This document shows, in pieces, positions 18,990-27,915 of a stretch of 64,000 nt of DNA (the stretch's first letter is position 1; every line of letters starts with the position of its first letter). The stretch is taken from positions 65,015 through 129,014 of the forward strand of contig DATKVV010000068.1 of NCBI GenBank assembly GCA_035529895.1. The letters run 5' to 3'. This DNA comes from JAUWKC01 sp035529895 (GTDB taxonomy: Bacteria; Planctomycetota; Phycisphaerae; Sedimentisphaerales; Anaerobacaceae). The notes beneath the pieces were generated by a model. It ran no database searches. It was not told the DNA's origin and was given only the letters and a program-made list of their open reading frames with translations. Position numbers and translations under genes: made by a program.

Positions 18990-18994
18990 ACTAA

Positions 18995-21496
18995 ATGGTG
19001 ATGCAGGAATTGTACCGCGGCCCACGCACAAAAAACTATAGCGTGAACAGAGCGTGGTATTATATTGTAACGACCCTCGTGCTCGTGCTGTGCCCGGCTT
19101 TGCATGCCCAGTGGAAGCCGGCCGAAGGACCGCTGATGACACAGTGGGCAAAGGACGTGTCCCCCGAGAAGGCCCACGCGGAGTATCCCCGGCCGCAGAT
19201 GGTCCGCAAGGACTGGCAGAACCTCAACGGCCTGTGGGATTACGCCATCAGGCCGAAAGATGAGCCGAAGCCCGAAAACTTCGACGGCAAAATCCTCGTG
19301 CCGTTTCCTGTTGAGTCGGCCCTGTCAGGCGCTATGAGGCGGGTGGATGACCCAAACCGCCTGTGGTACCGGCGTGAATTTGAAGTCCCAGCCAACTGGG
19401 AACAGGGGCGAGTACTGTTGAATTTTGGCGCCGTGGACTGGGAAACAACGGTCTGGGTCAACAGCAGGCAGGTGGGTACACATCGCGGCGGGTACGACCC
19501 CTTCACCTTCGACATCACCGACGCGCTGAAAGGAACGGGCAGACAGGAAATCGTGCTGTCCGTATGGGACCCGACAGACGCGGGCACGCAGCCGCGCGGA
19601 AAACAGGTCCGCAATCCCCACAAGATTTGGTACACACCGACCACCGGTATATGGCAAACGGTATGGCTGGAGCCGGTTGGCAAGGCTTATATCGAGTCGC
19701 TGATTGTTGTTCCTGATGTTGATAAAGAGCAGGTCCGTGTGAGTGCCGTTTGTTCACAGGCACCGGCGGGATATAAAATCGAGGTGACAGCAAGGTCGAA
19801 AGAGGCAGGGCTGAAAGGGGCTAAGGCAAGCGGCGGGCCAGGGCAGGAAATCACTGTCCCTATCAAGAATCCAAAACTGTGGTCGCCTGATTCGCCTTTT
19901 TTATATAACCTGAGGGTGGTTCTTAAGGATAACAACGGCAAGAGAGCCGACGCTGTCAGAAGCTACTTCGGAATGCGAAAGGTCGCCGTTGCGAAGGACG
20001 AAGCCGGCGTTAATAGGCTCTTGCTCAACAACAAACCTCTGTTCCAGTACGGACCTTTGGACCAGGGCTTCTGGCCGGATGGAATCTACACCGCGCCGAC
20101 AGACGAAGCTCTTCGCTACGACATCGAAGCGCTCAAAAAGCTCGGCTGCAATATGATGCGAAAGCACGTCAAGATTGAGCCGTTGCGTTTCTATTACTGG
20201 TGCGACAAGCTCGGCCTGCTCGTCTGGCAGGATATGCCCAACGGCGATAAGCACGTTGGCAGAAGCGACCCTGACGTGGCAAGGTCCCAAGAATCGGCCG
20301 AACAGTTTGAAAAGGAGCTAAAGGCCCTGGTCGATGCTCACCACAATCACCCATCCATAATAATGTGGGTACCCTTCAATGAGGGTTGGGGCCAGTACGA
20401 CACGCCGCGGATTGTCGATTTGATTAAGCAATGGGACCCCACGCGTTTGGTCAACAATGCCAGCGGCTGGGCCGACCGCGGCGTCGGTGACGTCCACGAC
20501 GACCACAAGTATCCGGGCCCGGCGGCGCCCAAGAACGAGGAGAAGCGCGCCGCGGTCCTGGGCGAATTCGGCGGCCTGGGCCTGCCCATAAAAGGCCACA
20601 CCTGGCAGGACGAAAAGAACTGGGGCTATCGCAAGTTTGAGACACGCGAGGCGCTGACCGACGCCTATCTTGACTTGCTTACGAAGCTGCGTCCACTCAT
20701 TGAGGGCGGACTTTCTGCCGCTGTTTATACCCAGACCACGGATGTTGAGGTAGAGGTCAACGGACTTATGACATACGACCGCGCGATGGTCAAAATGGAC
20801 GCCGACAAAATCACCGCCGCGAACAAAAGCCTTTATCAGGTGACCTCATCGGCCAGCGTGCAAACCGCCGCTAACGCACAAACGGCGACTCCGGACTCCG
20901 CGATGGTTCCGCTTGCCATCGAACTGCCCAGGCCTATGTTCGTGGGCACGCCCCAGAATATCCGCGTTGCCAACCTGGAGAAGCCGTTGGGCAAACCGCG
21001 CGAGCCATTTTACGCCCCCGCCGGCACCAAAAACGTCGCCTTCAAGAGGCCCGTGGCCAGCACTGACAAGGAGCCTATTATCGGCGAAATCGCAATGATA
21101 ACCGACGGCGACAAGGAAGCGACGGACGGCAGTTATGTTGAGCTGGGACCTTTTCTGCAGAGCGTAACCATCGACCTCGGCGCGCCGTACGACATATACG
21201 CAATCCTGTTCTGGCACTATCACAAGGAAGCGAGGGTCTATTCTGACGTAGTGGTACAGGTCGCCGACGACCCCGATTTTATTACGAATGTCAGGACCCT
21301 GTTCAACAATGATATTGACAACTCCTCCGGTTTGGGTATCGGCACCGACATGCACTATGTCGAGACTTCCGAGGGCAAGCTTGTCGATGCCAAAGGCGTC
21401 CGGGCCCGCTATGTCCGCCTGTACAGCAACGGCAACAGCTCGAACGACTTAAATCACTATGTGGAAGTGGAGGTTTTCGGCAGACCGGCACGATGA
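18995..21496 (+). CDS. Secreted glycoside hydrolase family 2 protein with C-terminal discoidin-like domain
   Basis: 833 residues. An N-terminal signal peptide (YYIVTTLVLVLCPALHA) precedes the GH2 sugar-binding jelly roll (LWYRREFEVP, WVNSRQVGTHRGGYDPF), an Ig-like domain and a TIM barrel. The likely acid/base Glu is in WVPFNEGWGQ and the nucleophile Glu in VLGEFGGLG. The last 150 residues (NVAFKRPVASTD to YVEVEVFG) look like an F5/8 type C carbohydrate-binding domain. The family includes beta-galactosidases, beta-glucuronidases and relatives. The ATG 18995 Shine-Dalgarno (AAGGAG) overlaps the kinase stop codon, so translation is closely linked. Confidence 0.87.
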   Translation: MVMQELYRGPRTKNYSVNRAWYYIVTTLVLVLCPALHAQWKPAEGPLMTQWAKDVSPEKAHAEYPRPQMVRKDWQNLNGLWDYAIRPKDEPKPENFDGKILVPFPVESALSGAMRRVDDPNRLWYRREFEVPANWEQGRVLLNFGAVDWETTVWVNSRQVGTHRGGYDPFTFDITDALKGTGRQEIVLSVWDPTDAGTQPRGKQVRNPHKIWYTPTTGIWQTVWLEPVGKAYIESLIVVPDVDKEQVRVSAVCSQAPAGYKIEVTARSKEAGLKGAKASGGPGQEITVPIKNPKLWSPDSPFLYNLRVVLKDNNGKRADAVRSYFGMRKVAVAKDEAGVNRLLLNNKPLFQYGPLDQGFWPDGIYTAPTDEALRYDIEALKKLGCNMMRKHVKIEPLRFYYWCDKLGLLVWQDMPNGDKHVGRSDPDVARSQESAEQFEKELKALVDAHHNHPSIIMWVPFNEGWGQYDTPRIVDLIKQWDPTRLVNNASGWADRGVGDVHDDHKYPGPAAPKNEEKRAAVLGEFGGLGLPIKGHTWQDEKNWGYRKFETREALTDAYLDLLTKLRPLIEGGLSAAVYTQTTDVEVEVNGLMTYDRAMVKMDADKITAANKSLYQVTSSASVQTAANAQTATPDSAMVPLAIELPRPMFVGTPQNIRVANLEKPLGKPREPFYAPAGTKNVAFKRPVASTDKEPIIGEIAMITDGDKEATDGSYVELGPFLQSVTIDLGAPYDIYAILFWHYHKEARVYSDVVVQVADDPDFITNVRTLFNNDIDNSSGLGIGTDMHYVETSEGKLVDAKGVRARYVRLYSNGNSSNDLNHYVEVEVFGRPAR

Positions 21497-23115
21497 AGTG
21501 TCCCCGAACTTGTTGCGTCCTAATTTTGGCTGCGGCGGCGGCTGCTGTTTGGCTGCGCCTGCCGCGGCTGGACCAGCGTCCCATGCATGGCGATGAAGCC
21601 GTTCACGCCGTTAAGTTCGGCGAATTGCTCGAGAAAGGTTATTATCGTTACGACCCGAATGAATACCACGGGCCCACGCTGAATTATTTCACCCTCATCC
21701 CGGCCCGGCTCAGCGGGATGCACAAGTTCAAAGACCTTGACGAATTTGCCCTTCGTATTGTTCCCGTTTTTTTCGGCGTATTACTTGTGCTGCTGCTTTT
21801 GCTGCTGGCCGACGGCCTGGGCACACCTGCCGCGAGTGTCGCGGCCATACTGACCGCCGTCTCGCCGGCTTTTGTCTTCTACAGCCGATACTACATCCAG
21901 GAGACACTTTTGGTCTGCTTCAGCTTTGGGGCAATTGCTTCGGGCTACCGCTATGCTCGCAGCAAAGACATCAGGTGGGCCTTATTGACCGGCATATTCC
22001 TCGGCCTTGCTCACGCGACAAAGGAAACATTTATAATCTCTTTCGGCTCGATGCTGCTGGCGCTTGTGCTTACGCTGGTGATTCAGGGCCGGCAGGCCAG
22101 TTCCGCCTTCAGTATTAATGAAATAATCAAGCCCCGACACGTTATAGCAATGGCGGCAGCCGCTGTAATGGTATCGGCTTTGTTTTACTCATCATTTCTG
22201 ACCAATCCGGCCGGCGTATGGGATTCGGTTCGCAGCTACATCGCTTATATTAATCGGACTCCGCAGAACAATCCCCATCTCCACCCCTGGTATTATTATC
22301 TCAAGATGCTCATGTATTCGAGGTACGGCTCAGGCCCCGTCTGGAGTGAGTCAATGATTGTAATTCTGGCCCTCGTGGGTTTTGTAGTCGCCATGACCAG
22401 AAAAAAAGTTGCTTCCTTTGACGCTAATCTACTCACGTTTATTGCCCTTTATACGCTGATTATGACCGCTGTATATTCGGTGTTCCCGTACAAGACTCCA
22501 TGGTGTCTTTTGGGATTTTTGCAGGGGATGATTCTGCTGGCCGGTGTGGGTGCTGTTGCGGTGGTAAAACTTCTGCCGAAGGTGCTGCCCCGCCTGATTG
22601 TTCTTTGCCTGTTGGTTGAAGGTACGGTTCATCTCACCTGGCAGGCTTACCTTGCCAATTACAGATTCTATGCCGACGCCCGCAATCCATACGTCTATGC
22701 TCACCCGGTTACCGATGTGATTAGTATCGCGCAGCGGGTCGAGCAAGTAGCCAGGGTACACCCGGACGGCTTGGCAATGCGTGTTGACGTCATCTGTCCC
22801 GGGGGCGACTACTGGCCCCTGCCCTGGTACCTGCGCCGCTTTGAAGAACGAAGTATCGGCTGGTACGATAAGGTTGACGACAGAGTGCCGGCTGCGCCCG
22901 TCATTATCGCCTCTGACGGCGCGGAGCCGGCCCTGATGAAAAAGTTGTACGAACTGCCGCCCCCGGGCCAAAGGCATCTGTACGTGCCCCTTTTTGATTC
23001 GTATATGCAGTTGCGTCCACAGGTTGAGCTGCGCGGTTACGTGACCAAAGACCTCTGGGACGCTTACCGGCGACAGAAGGCACAATCGCAACAGAATCAA
23101 GGGACTAAGAAATGA
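21493..23115 (+). CDS. Polytopic GT39/ArnT-like glycosyltransferase (TIGR03663-like)
   Basis: 540 residues with about ten hydrophobic helices. After the first membrane segment comes the lumenal loop RPMHGDEAVHAVKFGELLEKG, with the D-E pair typical of GT-C enzymes, then HGPTLNYF. This matches the TIGR03663 / Agl23-like group of dolichyl- or undecaprenyl-phosphate-sugar-dependent transferases. The C-terminal soluble part (from about residue 400) is extracytoplasmic. The start overlaps the GH2 stop codon by 4 bases (ATGA), so they are translationally coupled. The acceptor is unknown. Confidence 0.75.
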   Translation: MKCPRTCCVLILAAAAAAVWLRLPRLDQRPMHGDEAVHAVKFGELLEKGYYRYDPNEYHGPTLNYFTLIPARLSGMHKFKDLDEFALRIVPVFFGVLLVLLLLLLADGLGTPAASVAAILTAVSPAFVFYSRYYIQETLLVCFSFGAIASGYRYARSKDIRWALLTGIFLGLAHATKETFIISFGSMLLALVLTLVIQGRQASSAFSINEIIKPRHVIAMAAAAVMVSALFYSSFLTNPAGVWDSVRSYIAYINRTPQNNPHLHPWYYYLKMLMYSRYGSGPVWSESMIVILALVGFVVAMTRKKVASFDANLLTFIALYTLIMTAVYSVFPYKTPWCLLGFLQGMILLAGVGAVAVVKLLPKVLPRLIVLCLLVEGTVHLTWQAYLANYRFYADARNPYVYAHPVTDVISIAQRVEQVARVHPDGLAMRVDVICPGGDYWPLPWYLRRFEERSIGWYDKVDDRVPAAPVIIASDGAEPALMKKLYELPPPGQRHLYVPLFDSYMQLRPQVELRGYVTKDLWDAYRRQKAQSQQNQGTKK

Positions 23116-24098
23116 CTCCCATACAGCCGGAGATTCCTTTTACCAAAGCCGAGTGGGATTCGGTATGCGGAACCCATCGCTTTTCGCACGAAGCTATGGC
23201 GACCACCTTTGAGGTCATCATACAACATGAAGATGGAAGTTACGCCCGGCAGGCCGCCCTCGCCGCCTTCAATGAGCTTGACCGGCTTGAACGGGAATTC
23301 AGCCGATTCATAGAAAACAGCGATGTCTCCCGAATAAACAACATAACTGCCAATCAGTCTTTGGTAATCGGTCTTGAAACCTTTGGGTGCCTTCAAGTCG
23401 CTGCCCGGATGTATGATGAAACCCGCGGGGCTTTCGATATTACGGTTGGGTTGTTGTTCGATGCCTGGCTCAGTGAGGATAAAACTCTCCGCTCACCTTC
23501 CCGGGACGAGTTGAATCTTGCCCGTCAGCACACGGGCACGCATCTTCTAAAATTAGACGGAGACGAGCATACAGTAGAGTTACTCACCGACCGGGTGAAG
23601 ATTGACCTCGGCGGAATCGGCAAGGGCTACGCCGCCGACAGGATGGCCGAGTTGCTGCGTGACTGGGGTGTTGACATCGCTCTCGTTCACGGTGGGTACA
23701 GCTCGGTCCTGGCCCTCGCTCCACCGCACGGGACCAAAGGCTGGCCCGTTACGTTAACCAATCCTGCTGATACAAGGCAGACCCTGGCTTGTCTTCTATT
23801 ACAAGACCGGGCCCTCAGCGGCTCAGGTCTTCAGCAGGGCCGTCACATAATTGACCCCCGTTCCGCTGGGCCCGTTGAAGGCAGAATCGCCGCCTGGGCT
23901 TGTGCTCCCGATGCCGCAACCGCTGATGCCCTCTCTACCGCCTTTATGGTTATGACCCCGGACGAAATCAATCACTACTGTCTCGGCCACTGCGGTACAC
24001 TGGCTATGGTTGTTGTGGAAGAAGGCGGCCAAGGAGGACAAAAACAAAAAATCCTGCGTTATGGTCCCTGGGAACAAGAGAGTCTATTCAAACAATAG
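23112..24098 (+). CDS. apbE: ApbE-family FAD:protein FMN transferase
   Basis: 328 residues. ApbE attaches FMN covalently to a Thr or Ser of target proteins carrying an FMN-binding domain, using FAD and Mg2+. Visible family motifs: AMATTFEV near the N-terminus, NELDRLEREFSRF, KIDLGGIGKGYAADRM (flavin site) and the Mg-site DALSTAFMVM near the end. No clear signal peptide or lipobox, unlike many periplasmic ApbE proteins. The start overlaps the preceding stop by 4 bases. A plausible client in this window is the FMN-binding domain of the protein at 27912-31988. Confidence 0.9.
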   Translation: MTPIQPEIPFTKAEWDSVCGTHRFSHEAMATTFEVIIQHEDGSYARQAALAAFNELDRLEREFSRFIENSDVSRINNITANQSLVIGLETFGCLQVAARMYDETRGAFDITVGLLFDAWLSEDKTLRSPSRDELNLARQHTGTHLLKLDGDEHTVELLTDRVKIDLGGIGKGYAADRMAELLRDWGVDIALVHGGYSSVLALAPPHGTKGWPVTLTNPADTRQTLACLLLQDRALSGSGLQQGRHIIDPRSAGPVEGRIAAWACAPDAATADALSTAFMVMTPDEINHYCLGHCGTLAMVVVEEGGQGGQKQKILRYGPWEQESLFKQ

Positions 24099-24155
24099 TA
24101 TCAGGTGTACCGAATTCTTCCGGCGGTCTGGCACAGGCGGCAAGCCGGCTTATTC

Positions 24156-24884
24156 TCACTTTTCGGCCAAAGCCTGTTTAATCCTTATCAATTCCGAAAG
24201 GACGGGCCACGGCGTGCGCGTCAGCGACAATCGGCTGTCGAGGTCGCACACCCACTCGATAGGAAACTCTTCTATCCGGCAACCTTCTTTGTGGGCCCGA
24301 AGGATGATTTCCACGTCGAACATGAAGCCGTCACTGATACACTGGCCGTATAATTTCCTTGCGATATCGCCCCGGTATACCTTGAAGCCGCACTGCGAGT
24401 CGGTGATTCCCGGCGGCATCGTCACAATCTTATTTATCAGCCATTTGAAAAGTCTTGCGCAAATTCGCCGGTGCCACCGCTGGTCCTGCTGAATATCGCT
24501 TTCGAGCAGTTTTCGTGAGCCGTGCGCTATATCGCAGCTGGCGTTCTTGAGCATCTCCAGACCCAGCAGGACGTTCCCGTAGGGCACACAGCAGCCGCTG
24601 TCGGCAAACATTACATACTCGCCGCTCGTTTCCTTCATGCCGGCCCGAACCGCATAACCCTTCCCCCGATGCGGCTCATAGCGGATAACTTTAACTGACA
24701 CATCCGTCGGCAGGTTCACACCGGCCTTTTTGGCGGCATCGCTCGTCCCGTCTTTGCTGCCGTCGTCGACGACGATAATTTCTCCCGTAAAATGATTGGC
24801 CGCCAAAAACGCCGACGCCGCCTCAACGTCCCGACCGATCTTTTTACTTTCTCCGAATGCCGGTATGACTATAGATAAATCCAC
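24156..24884 (-). CDS. Family 2 glycosyltransferase, dolichyl/polyprenyl-phosphate sugar transferase type
   Basis: About 242 residues from GTG at 24884 (M-D-L-S-I-V-I-P). A GT-A fold is evident: IVIPAFGESKKIG, IIVVDDGSKDGT (nucleotide binding), YVMFADSG (DxD-like) and SQCGFKVYRG. It would make a lipid-phosphate sugar donor at the membrane, a good partner for the GT-C enzyme at 21493. An ATG at 24941 is in frame, but a TATAAT box overlaps that ATG, so a transcript would start downstream of it. GTG 24884 is therefore preferred. It is convergent with apbE. Confidence 0.8.
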   Translation of the reverse strand: MDLSIVIPAFGESKKIGRDVEAASAFLAANHFTGEIIVVDDGSKDGTSDAAKKAGVNLPTDVSVKVIRYEPHRGKGYAVRAGMKETSGEYVMFADSGCCVPYGNVLLGLEMLKNASCDIAHGSRKLLESDIQQDQRWHRRICARLFKWLINKIVTMPPGITDSQCGFKVYRGDIARKLYGQCISDGFMFDVEIILRAHKEGCRIEEFPIEWVCDLDSRLSLTRTPWPVLSELIRIKQALAEK

Positions 24885-24939
24885 CTGGTCGTTCTCTCTC
24901 TTACAGAACCTTCTTTCTTGCTCTATCTTTCGATGCCGC

Positions 24940-24968
24940 ATTATAAGCGACCCGGCCCGGTTTTTCCA
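24940..24968 (-). promoter_or_regulatory. Promoter of the family 2 glycosyltransferase gene
   Basis: On the minus strand TGGAAA (-35), a 17-base spacer and a perfect TATAAT (-10, 24940-24945) form a good sigma70-type promoter. The -10 box overlaps the upstream in-frame ATG, which argues for translation starting at GTG 24884. Confidence 0.55.
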
Positions 24969-24972
24969 GCGG

Positions 24973-25026
24973 GTCCGACTCGTCTGACCTGTCGGACTCG
25001 TCTGACCTGTCGGACTCGTCTGACCG
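24973..25026. repeat. Three tandem 18-bp repeats, also found inside a coding gene
   Basis: Three head-to-tail copies of GTCGGACTCGTCTGACCT (the first has one change and the third differs at its last bases) lie in the gap between divergent genes. The same GTCGGACTCGTCTGACC core occurs once more at 31622-31638, inside the large membrane protein gene. There are no spacers, so it is not a CRISPR array. It sits next to the glycosyltransferase promoter and could be a binding site or a dispersed repeat. Confidence 0.8.
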
Positions 25027-25164
25027 AGCGGGCGAACTAAATTGCTGTCAAAATGTATTATCTACGGGGGGATTTGTTATAATGATGAGCATGTTTCAGC
25101 GCCTGTCGCCGATTGAGAATCGAAAACCGGCAGTTGCCGGCATTTGCAGTCAAGCGAGGCACAA

Positions 25165-26136
25165 TTGAAGGTTCAGTGCGAATTATGTCCCAAGATGTGC
25201 TTGATTGACCCCGGCCAGAGCGGCGAGTGCCGGGTGAGAATCAATATTGACGGTGTGCTGCGAACCGTCGTATACGGATTCCCCTGCTCAATCCACGTTG
25301 ACCCCGTTGAGAAAAAACCGCTTTTCCACTTTTTGCCCGGCACCGGAATTCTTTCCCTTGCAACGGTGGGCTGCAACCTCCACTGCAAGAACTGCCAGAA
25401 CTGGGAAATATCGCAGGCCAATCCGGAAGACAGTCAGGCCATGTACTGCCCGCCGGAAAAGCTCGTGGAACTGACCCAAAAGGCCGGCTGTCCCTCTGTG
25501 GCCTATACCTATACCGATCCGATTGTTTATTACGAATATACGTACGATACGGCAAAACTCGCCAGGGAAAAAGGAATACGCAACGTCCTTGTCACGGCCG
25601 GTTACATCAATCCTGAGCCCTGGAAGCGACTGCTCGAATTTGTCGATGCTGCAAATATCGACCTGAAGGGAATTACCGACGATTTTTATCGCCGGGTCTG
25701 CTCGGGGACATTAAAGCCTGTACAGAACGCTCTTGTTATGGCCAAGGCGAGCGGCATATTGCTCGAAGTCACCAGCCTGATTATCCCCACCCTCAATGAT
25801 AAACCCGAGCAGATAACCGAGTTCGTTCGCTGGGTCAAAGCCAACCTGGGCGCCGACACCCCCCTGCATTTCTCCCGATTCTTCCCCAAATACCAGATGC
25901 TCCATCTGCCCCCCACTTCAGCCAAGACACTCGATATGGCCCGTGAAATAGCAATCAGCGAAGGCCTCAGCTACGTGTATATCGGCAATATCAGCAGCAG
26001 GGCGGGCCAGAACACTTATTGCCCGGCCTGCAAGAATCTGCTCATTGAACGCAGCGGCTATACAATTCTGGAGAATCGCCTCAGAAACGGCCGGTGCCCC
26101 GATTGCCGCAAAGACATATACGGAGTATGGAAATGA
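25165..26136 (+). CDS. AmmeMemoRadiSam system radical SAM enzyme
   Basis: About 323 residues from TTG 25165 (GCGAGG 5 bases upstream). An earlier in-frame TTG at 25144 is possible. An N-terminal Cys-rich segment (CELCPKMCLIDPG) is followed by the radical SAM cluster motif C-N-L-H-C-K-N-C, a PflA-like barrel and a C-terminal zinc-ribbon-like segment (CPACKNLL then CPDCRKD). The family occurs with MEMO1 and AMMECR1 domains, as here. The reaction of the system is not established. A TATAAT at 25078-25083 may be the -10 box. Confidence 0.87.
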   Translation: MKVQCELCPKMCLIDPGQSGECRVRINIDGVLRTVVYGFPCSIHVDPVEKKPLFHFLPGTGILSLATVGCNLHCKNCQNWEISQANPEDSQAMYCPPEKLVELTQKAGCPSVAYTYTDPIVYYEYTYDTAKLAREKGIRNVLVTAGYINPEPWKRLLEFVDAANIDLKGITDDFYRRVCSGTLKPVQNALVMAKASGILLEVTSLIIPTLNDKPEQITEFVRWVKANLGADTPLHFSRFFPKYQMLHLPPTSAKTLDMAREIAISEGLSYVYIGNISSRAGQNTYCPACKNLLIERSGYTILENRLRNGRCPDCRKDIYGVWK

Positions 26137-26315
26137 CGCGTCGAAAGTTTATTGCGAAATTGATAAAAGCCGCTTCGGCGGTTATTGTTGGCGCCGGCTG
26201 GCTTGCCGGGAAAGCCGACCCCCGCAGGTTCGTGCGCGCCATCCGGCTCACCAAATATCCCGGCTCTTTAAGACCTTTGGGAGATATTTCTAAACAAGGT
26301 AAATGGAGTGGTTGA
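26133..26315 (+). CDS. Small Tat-signal peptide protein in the AmmeMemoRadiSam operon
   Basis: 60 residues, ATG 26133 overlapping the previous stop by 4 bases (ATGA), with GGAG upstream. It begins TRRKFIAKLIKAAS followed by a hydrophobic run and GWLAGK, a credible twin-arginine signal or Tat-type anchor. It then has only about 30 basic residues and no known domain. Its position between the radical SAM gene and the MEMO1-AMMECR1 gene (1-base gap downstream) suggests it is translated with them, perhaps as a small membrane partner. No function is assigned. Confidence 0.65.
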   Translation: MTRRKFIAKLIKAASAVIVGAGWLAGKADPRRFVRAIRLTKYPGSLRPLGDISKQGKWSG

Positions 26316-26316
26316 T

Positions 26317-27915
26317 ATGGCCCGGCAATTCAAGAAACTTTCGCAGCTAACATTTCTGTTGGTGCTGATTGTTGTGGTGTTGGCTGTTGCAGGCGTACTT
26401 ATCTTGAAGGCACGAGCGCCAAAGCCTTCTCTCGCAGCCGAAGAAGCGGCGGTATCCAAAAAACAAACGCCCGCTGAACCTGCAAAAGTTGTTCTCCAGT
26501 CGTCCCTTGCCGGCAGTTGGTATTCTGCCGACCCCCAAGTGCTTAATAAGCAGTTCGCTGGGTTCTTCCAAAAAGCCGATACTAAAACGATAGACAACGT
26601 TATTGCTCTCATCCTTCCACATGCAGGGTACCAGTGGTCCGGCCAGACCGCGGCCTGCGCTCTTAATACAACCAAGAAAAAATATAAACGAATCATTGTT
26701 ATTGGCCCCAGCCACCGTGCCTATATGGAAGAGATACTCAGCGTCCCCAGAGCCACCCACTGCCAAACACCTCTGGGACTGATACCGCTGGATACCGAAT
26801 TCGCAGAGAAGCTTCTGAAGTTTCCCATGTTCCAGAGTCTGCCGTATGCCCATCAGTCCGAAAACAGCGTCGAGCTGGAACTGCCGCTGTTACAATACCA
26901 CCAGAAGGATTTCAAACTTGTGCCGATTGTTGCGGGCCAGTGCTCATTGGACACAATCAGCAAGGCCGGCAGGATCTTGAGAGGCCTGGTTGACGCAGAC
27001 ACCCTTGTTGTTGCAAGCTCGGATTTTGTGCACTATGGCCGGGGGCATCGGTACGTCCCGTTCACAGATAACATTCCGGAGCGAATCAGAGAGCTTGATA
27101 TGGGGGCCTACGAGTATATTGCAAAGCTGGACAGCGAGGGTTTCCTGAATTACAAACGCAAAACAGGGGCGACGATTTGCGGTGCCATACCCATAGCGGT
27201 GCTGCTTTCAACGCTCGACAAGACAGCCAAGGCCAATCTGGTCAAGTACGCAACTTCCGGCGAGTTAACCGGCGATTTCTCCAACTCAGTGAGCTATCTT
27301 TCGGTGGCCTTTGCGGGGACATGGTCGAACCGGCCGGAAATTGAACCTCGCCCGGCCCAACTGACGCAGGAGGATAAAAAGCAGCTTTTGACTTTGGCCC
27401 GCAAATCAATAGCTTACGCCCTCGAAAAGCAACAAGTCCCGGAGGCAGCAGACCTGGCTGTCGTAGTTAGTCCTGCGATGCAATCCCCGCGTGCTGCGTT
27501 CGTGACGCTCAAGAAGAACTCCCGGCTTAGAGGCTGCATAGGCGATATTTTCCCGCAGCGGCCCTTGTACAGGTCTGTCATTACCAATGCCATCAACGCA
27601 GCGCTCAACGACAGGCGTTTCATACCGGTAACCAAAGACGAATACAGCACTCTGACCATCGAGATATCCGCGCTGACGCCGCCCGAGCCTGTCGATTCTT
27701 ACCGGCAAATCAGAATCGGCACGGATGGCGTGGTGCTAAGCAAGGACGACCGGTCCGCGGTCTTTCTGCCCCAGGTGGCGCCGGAGCAGGGCTGGGACTT
27801 AAATCAAATGCTCACACAATTATCCCTCAAGGCCGGCCTGCCCTACGACGCCTGGAAGGAGGGCGCCAGTTTCCAGGTCTTCCAGGCGGATGTTTTCGGC
27901 GAGAACGAGAAATGA
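26317..27915 (+). CDS. Membrane-anchored MEMO1-AMMECR1 fusion protein
   Basis: 532 residues from ATG 26317 (GGAG 9 bases upstream). An N-terminal membrane anchor (LTFLLVLIVVVLAVAGVLIL) places the rest outside the cytoplasm. At about residues 65-330 is a MEMO1-like domain: LAGSWYSADP, ILPHAGYQWSG, VIGPSHRAY, HQSENSVELELP and VASSDFVHYG, with the metal-site His/Asp pattern of the family. At about 355-520 is an AMMECR1 domain with its hallmark LRGCIG. These two domains plus the radical SAM gene upstream define the AmmeMemoRadiSam set. Here two are fused and secreted. Confidence 0.87.
   Translation: MARQFKKLSQLTFLLVLIVVVLAVAGVLILKARAPKPSLAAEEAAVSKKQTPAEPAKVVLQSSLAGSWYSADPQVLNKQFAGFFQKADTKTIDNVIALILPHAGYQWSGQTAACALNTTKKKYKRIIVIGPSHRAYMEEILSVPRATHCQTPLGLIPLDTEFAEKLLKFPMFQSLPYAHQSENSVELELPLLQYHQKDFKLVPIVAGQCSLDTISKAGRILRGLVDADTLVVASSDFVHYGRGHRYVPFTDNIPERIRELDMGAYEYIAKLDSEGFLNYKRKTGATICGAIPIAVLLSTLDKTAKANLVKYATSGELTGDFSNSVSYLSVAFAGTWSNRPEIEPRPAQLTQEDKKQLLTLARKSIAYALEKQQVPEAADLAVVVSPAMQSPRAAFVTLKKNSRLRGCIGDIFPQRPLYRSVITNAINAALNDRRFIPVTKDEYSTLTIEISALTPPEPVDSYRQIRIGTDGVVLSKDDRSAVFLPQVAPEQGWDLNQMLTQLSLKAGLPYDAWKEGASFQVFQADVFGENEK

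Noticed and set aside
24973..25026. CRISPR array
   Set aside because: The three units are directly adjacent, with no spacers, and there are no cas genes.
25082..25168. 28-codon leader ORF before the radical SAM gene
   Set aside because: It has a run of ATG codons and overlaps the next start, but there is no Shine-Dalgarno, it begins inside or just after the -10 box, and it has no recognisable similarity beyond a chance K-P-A-V-A-G.
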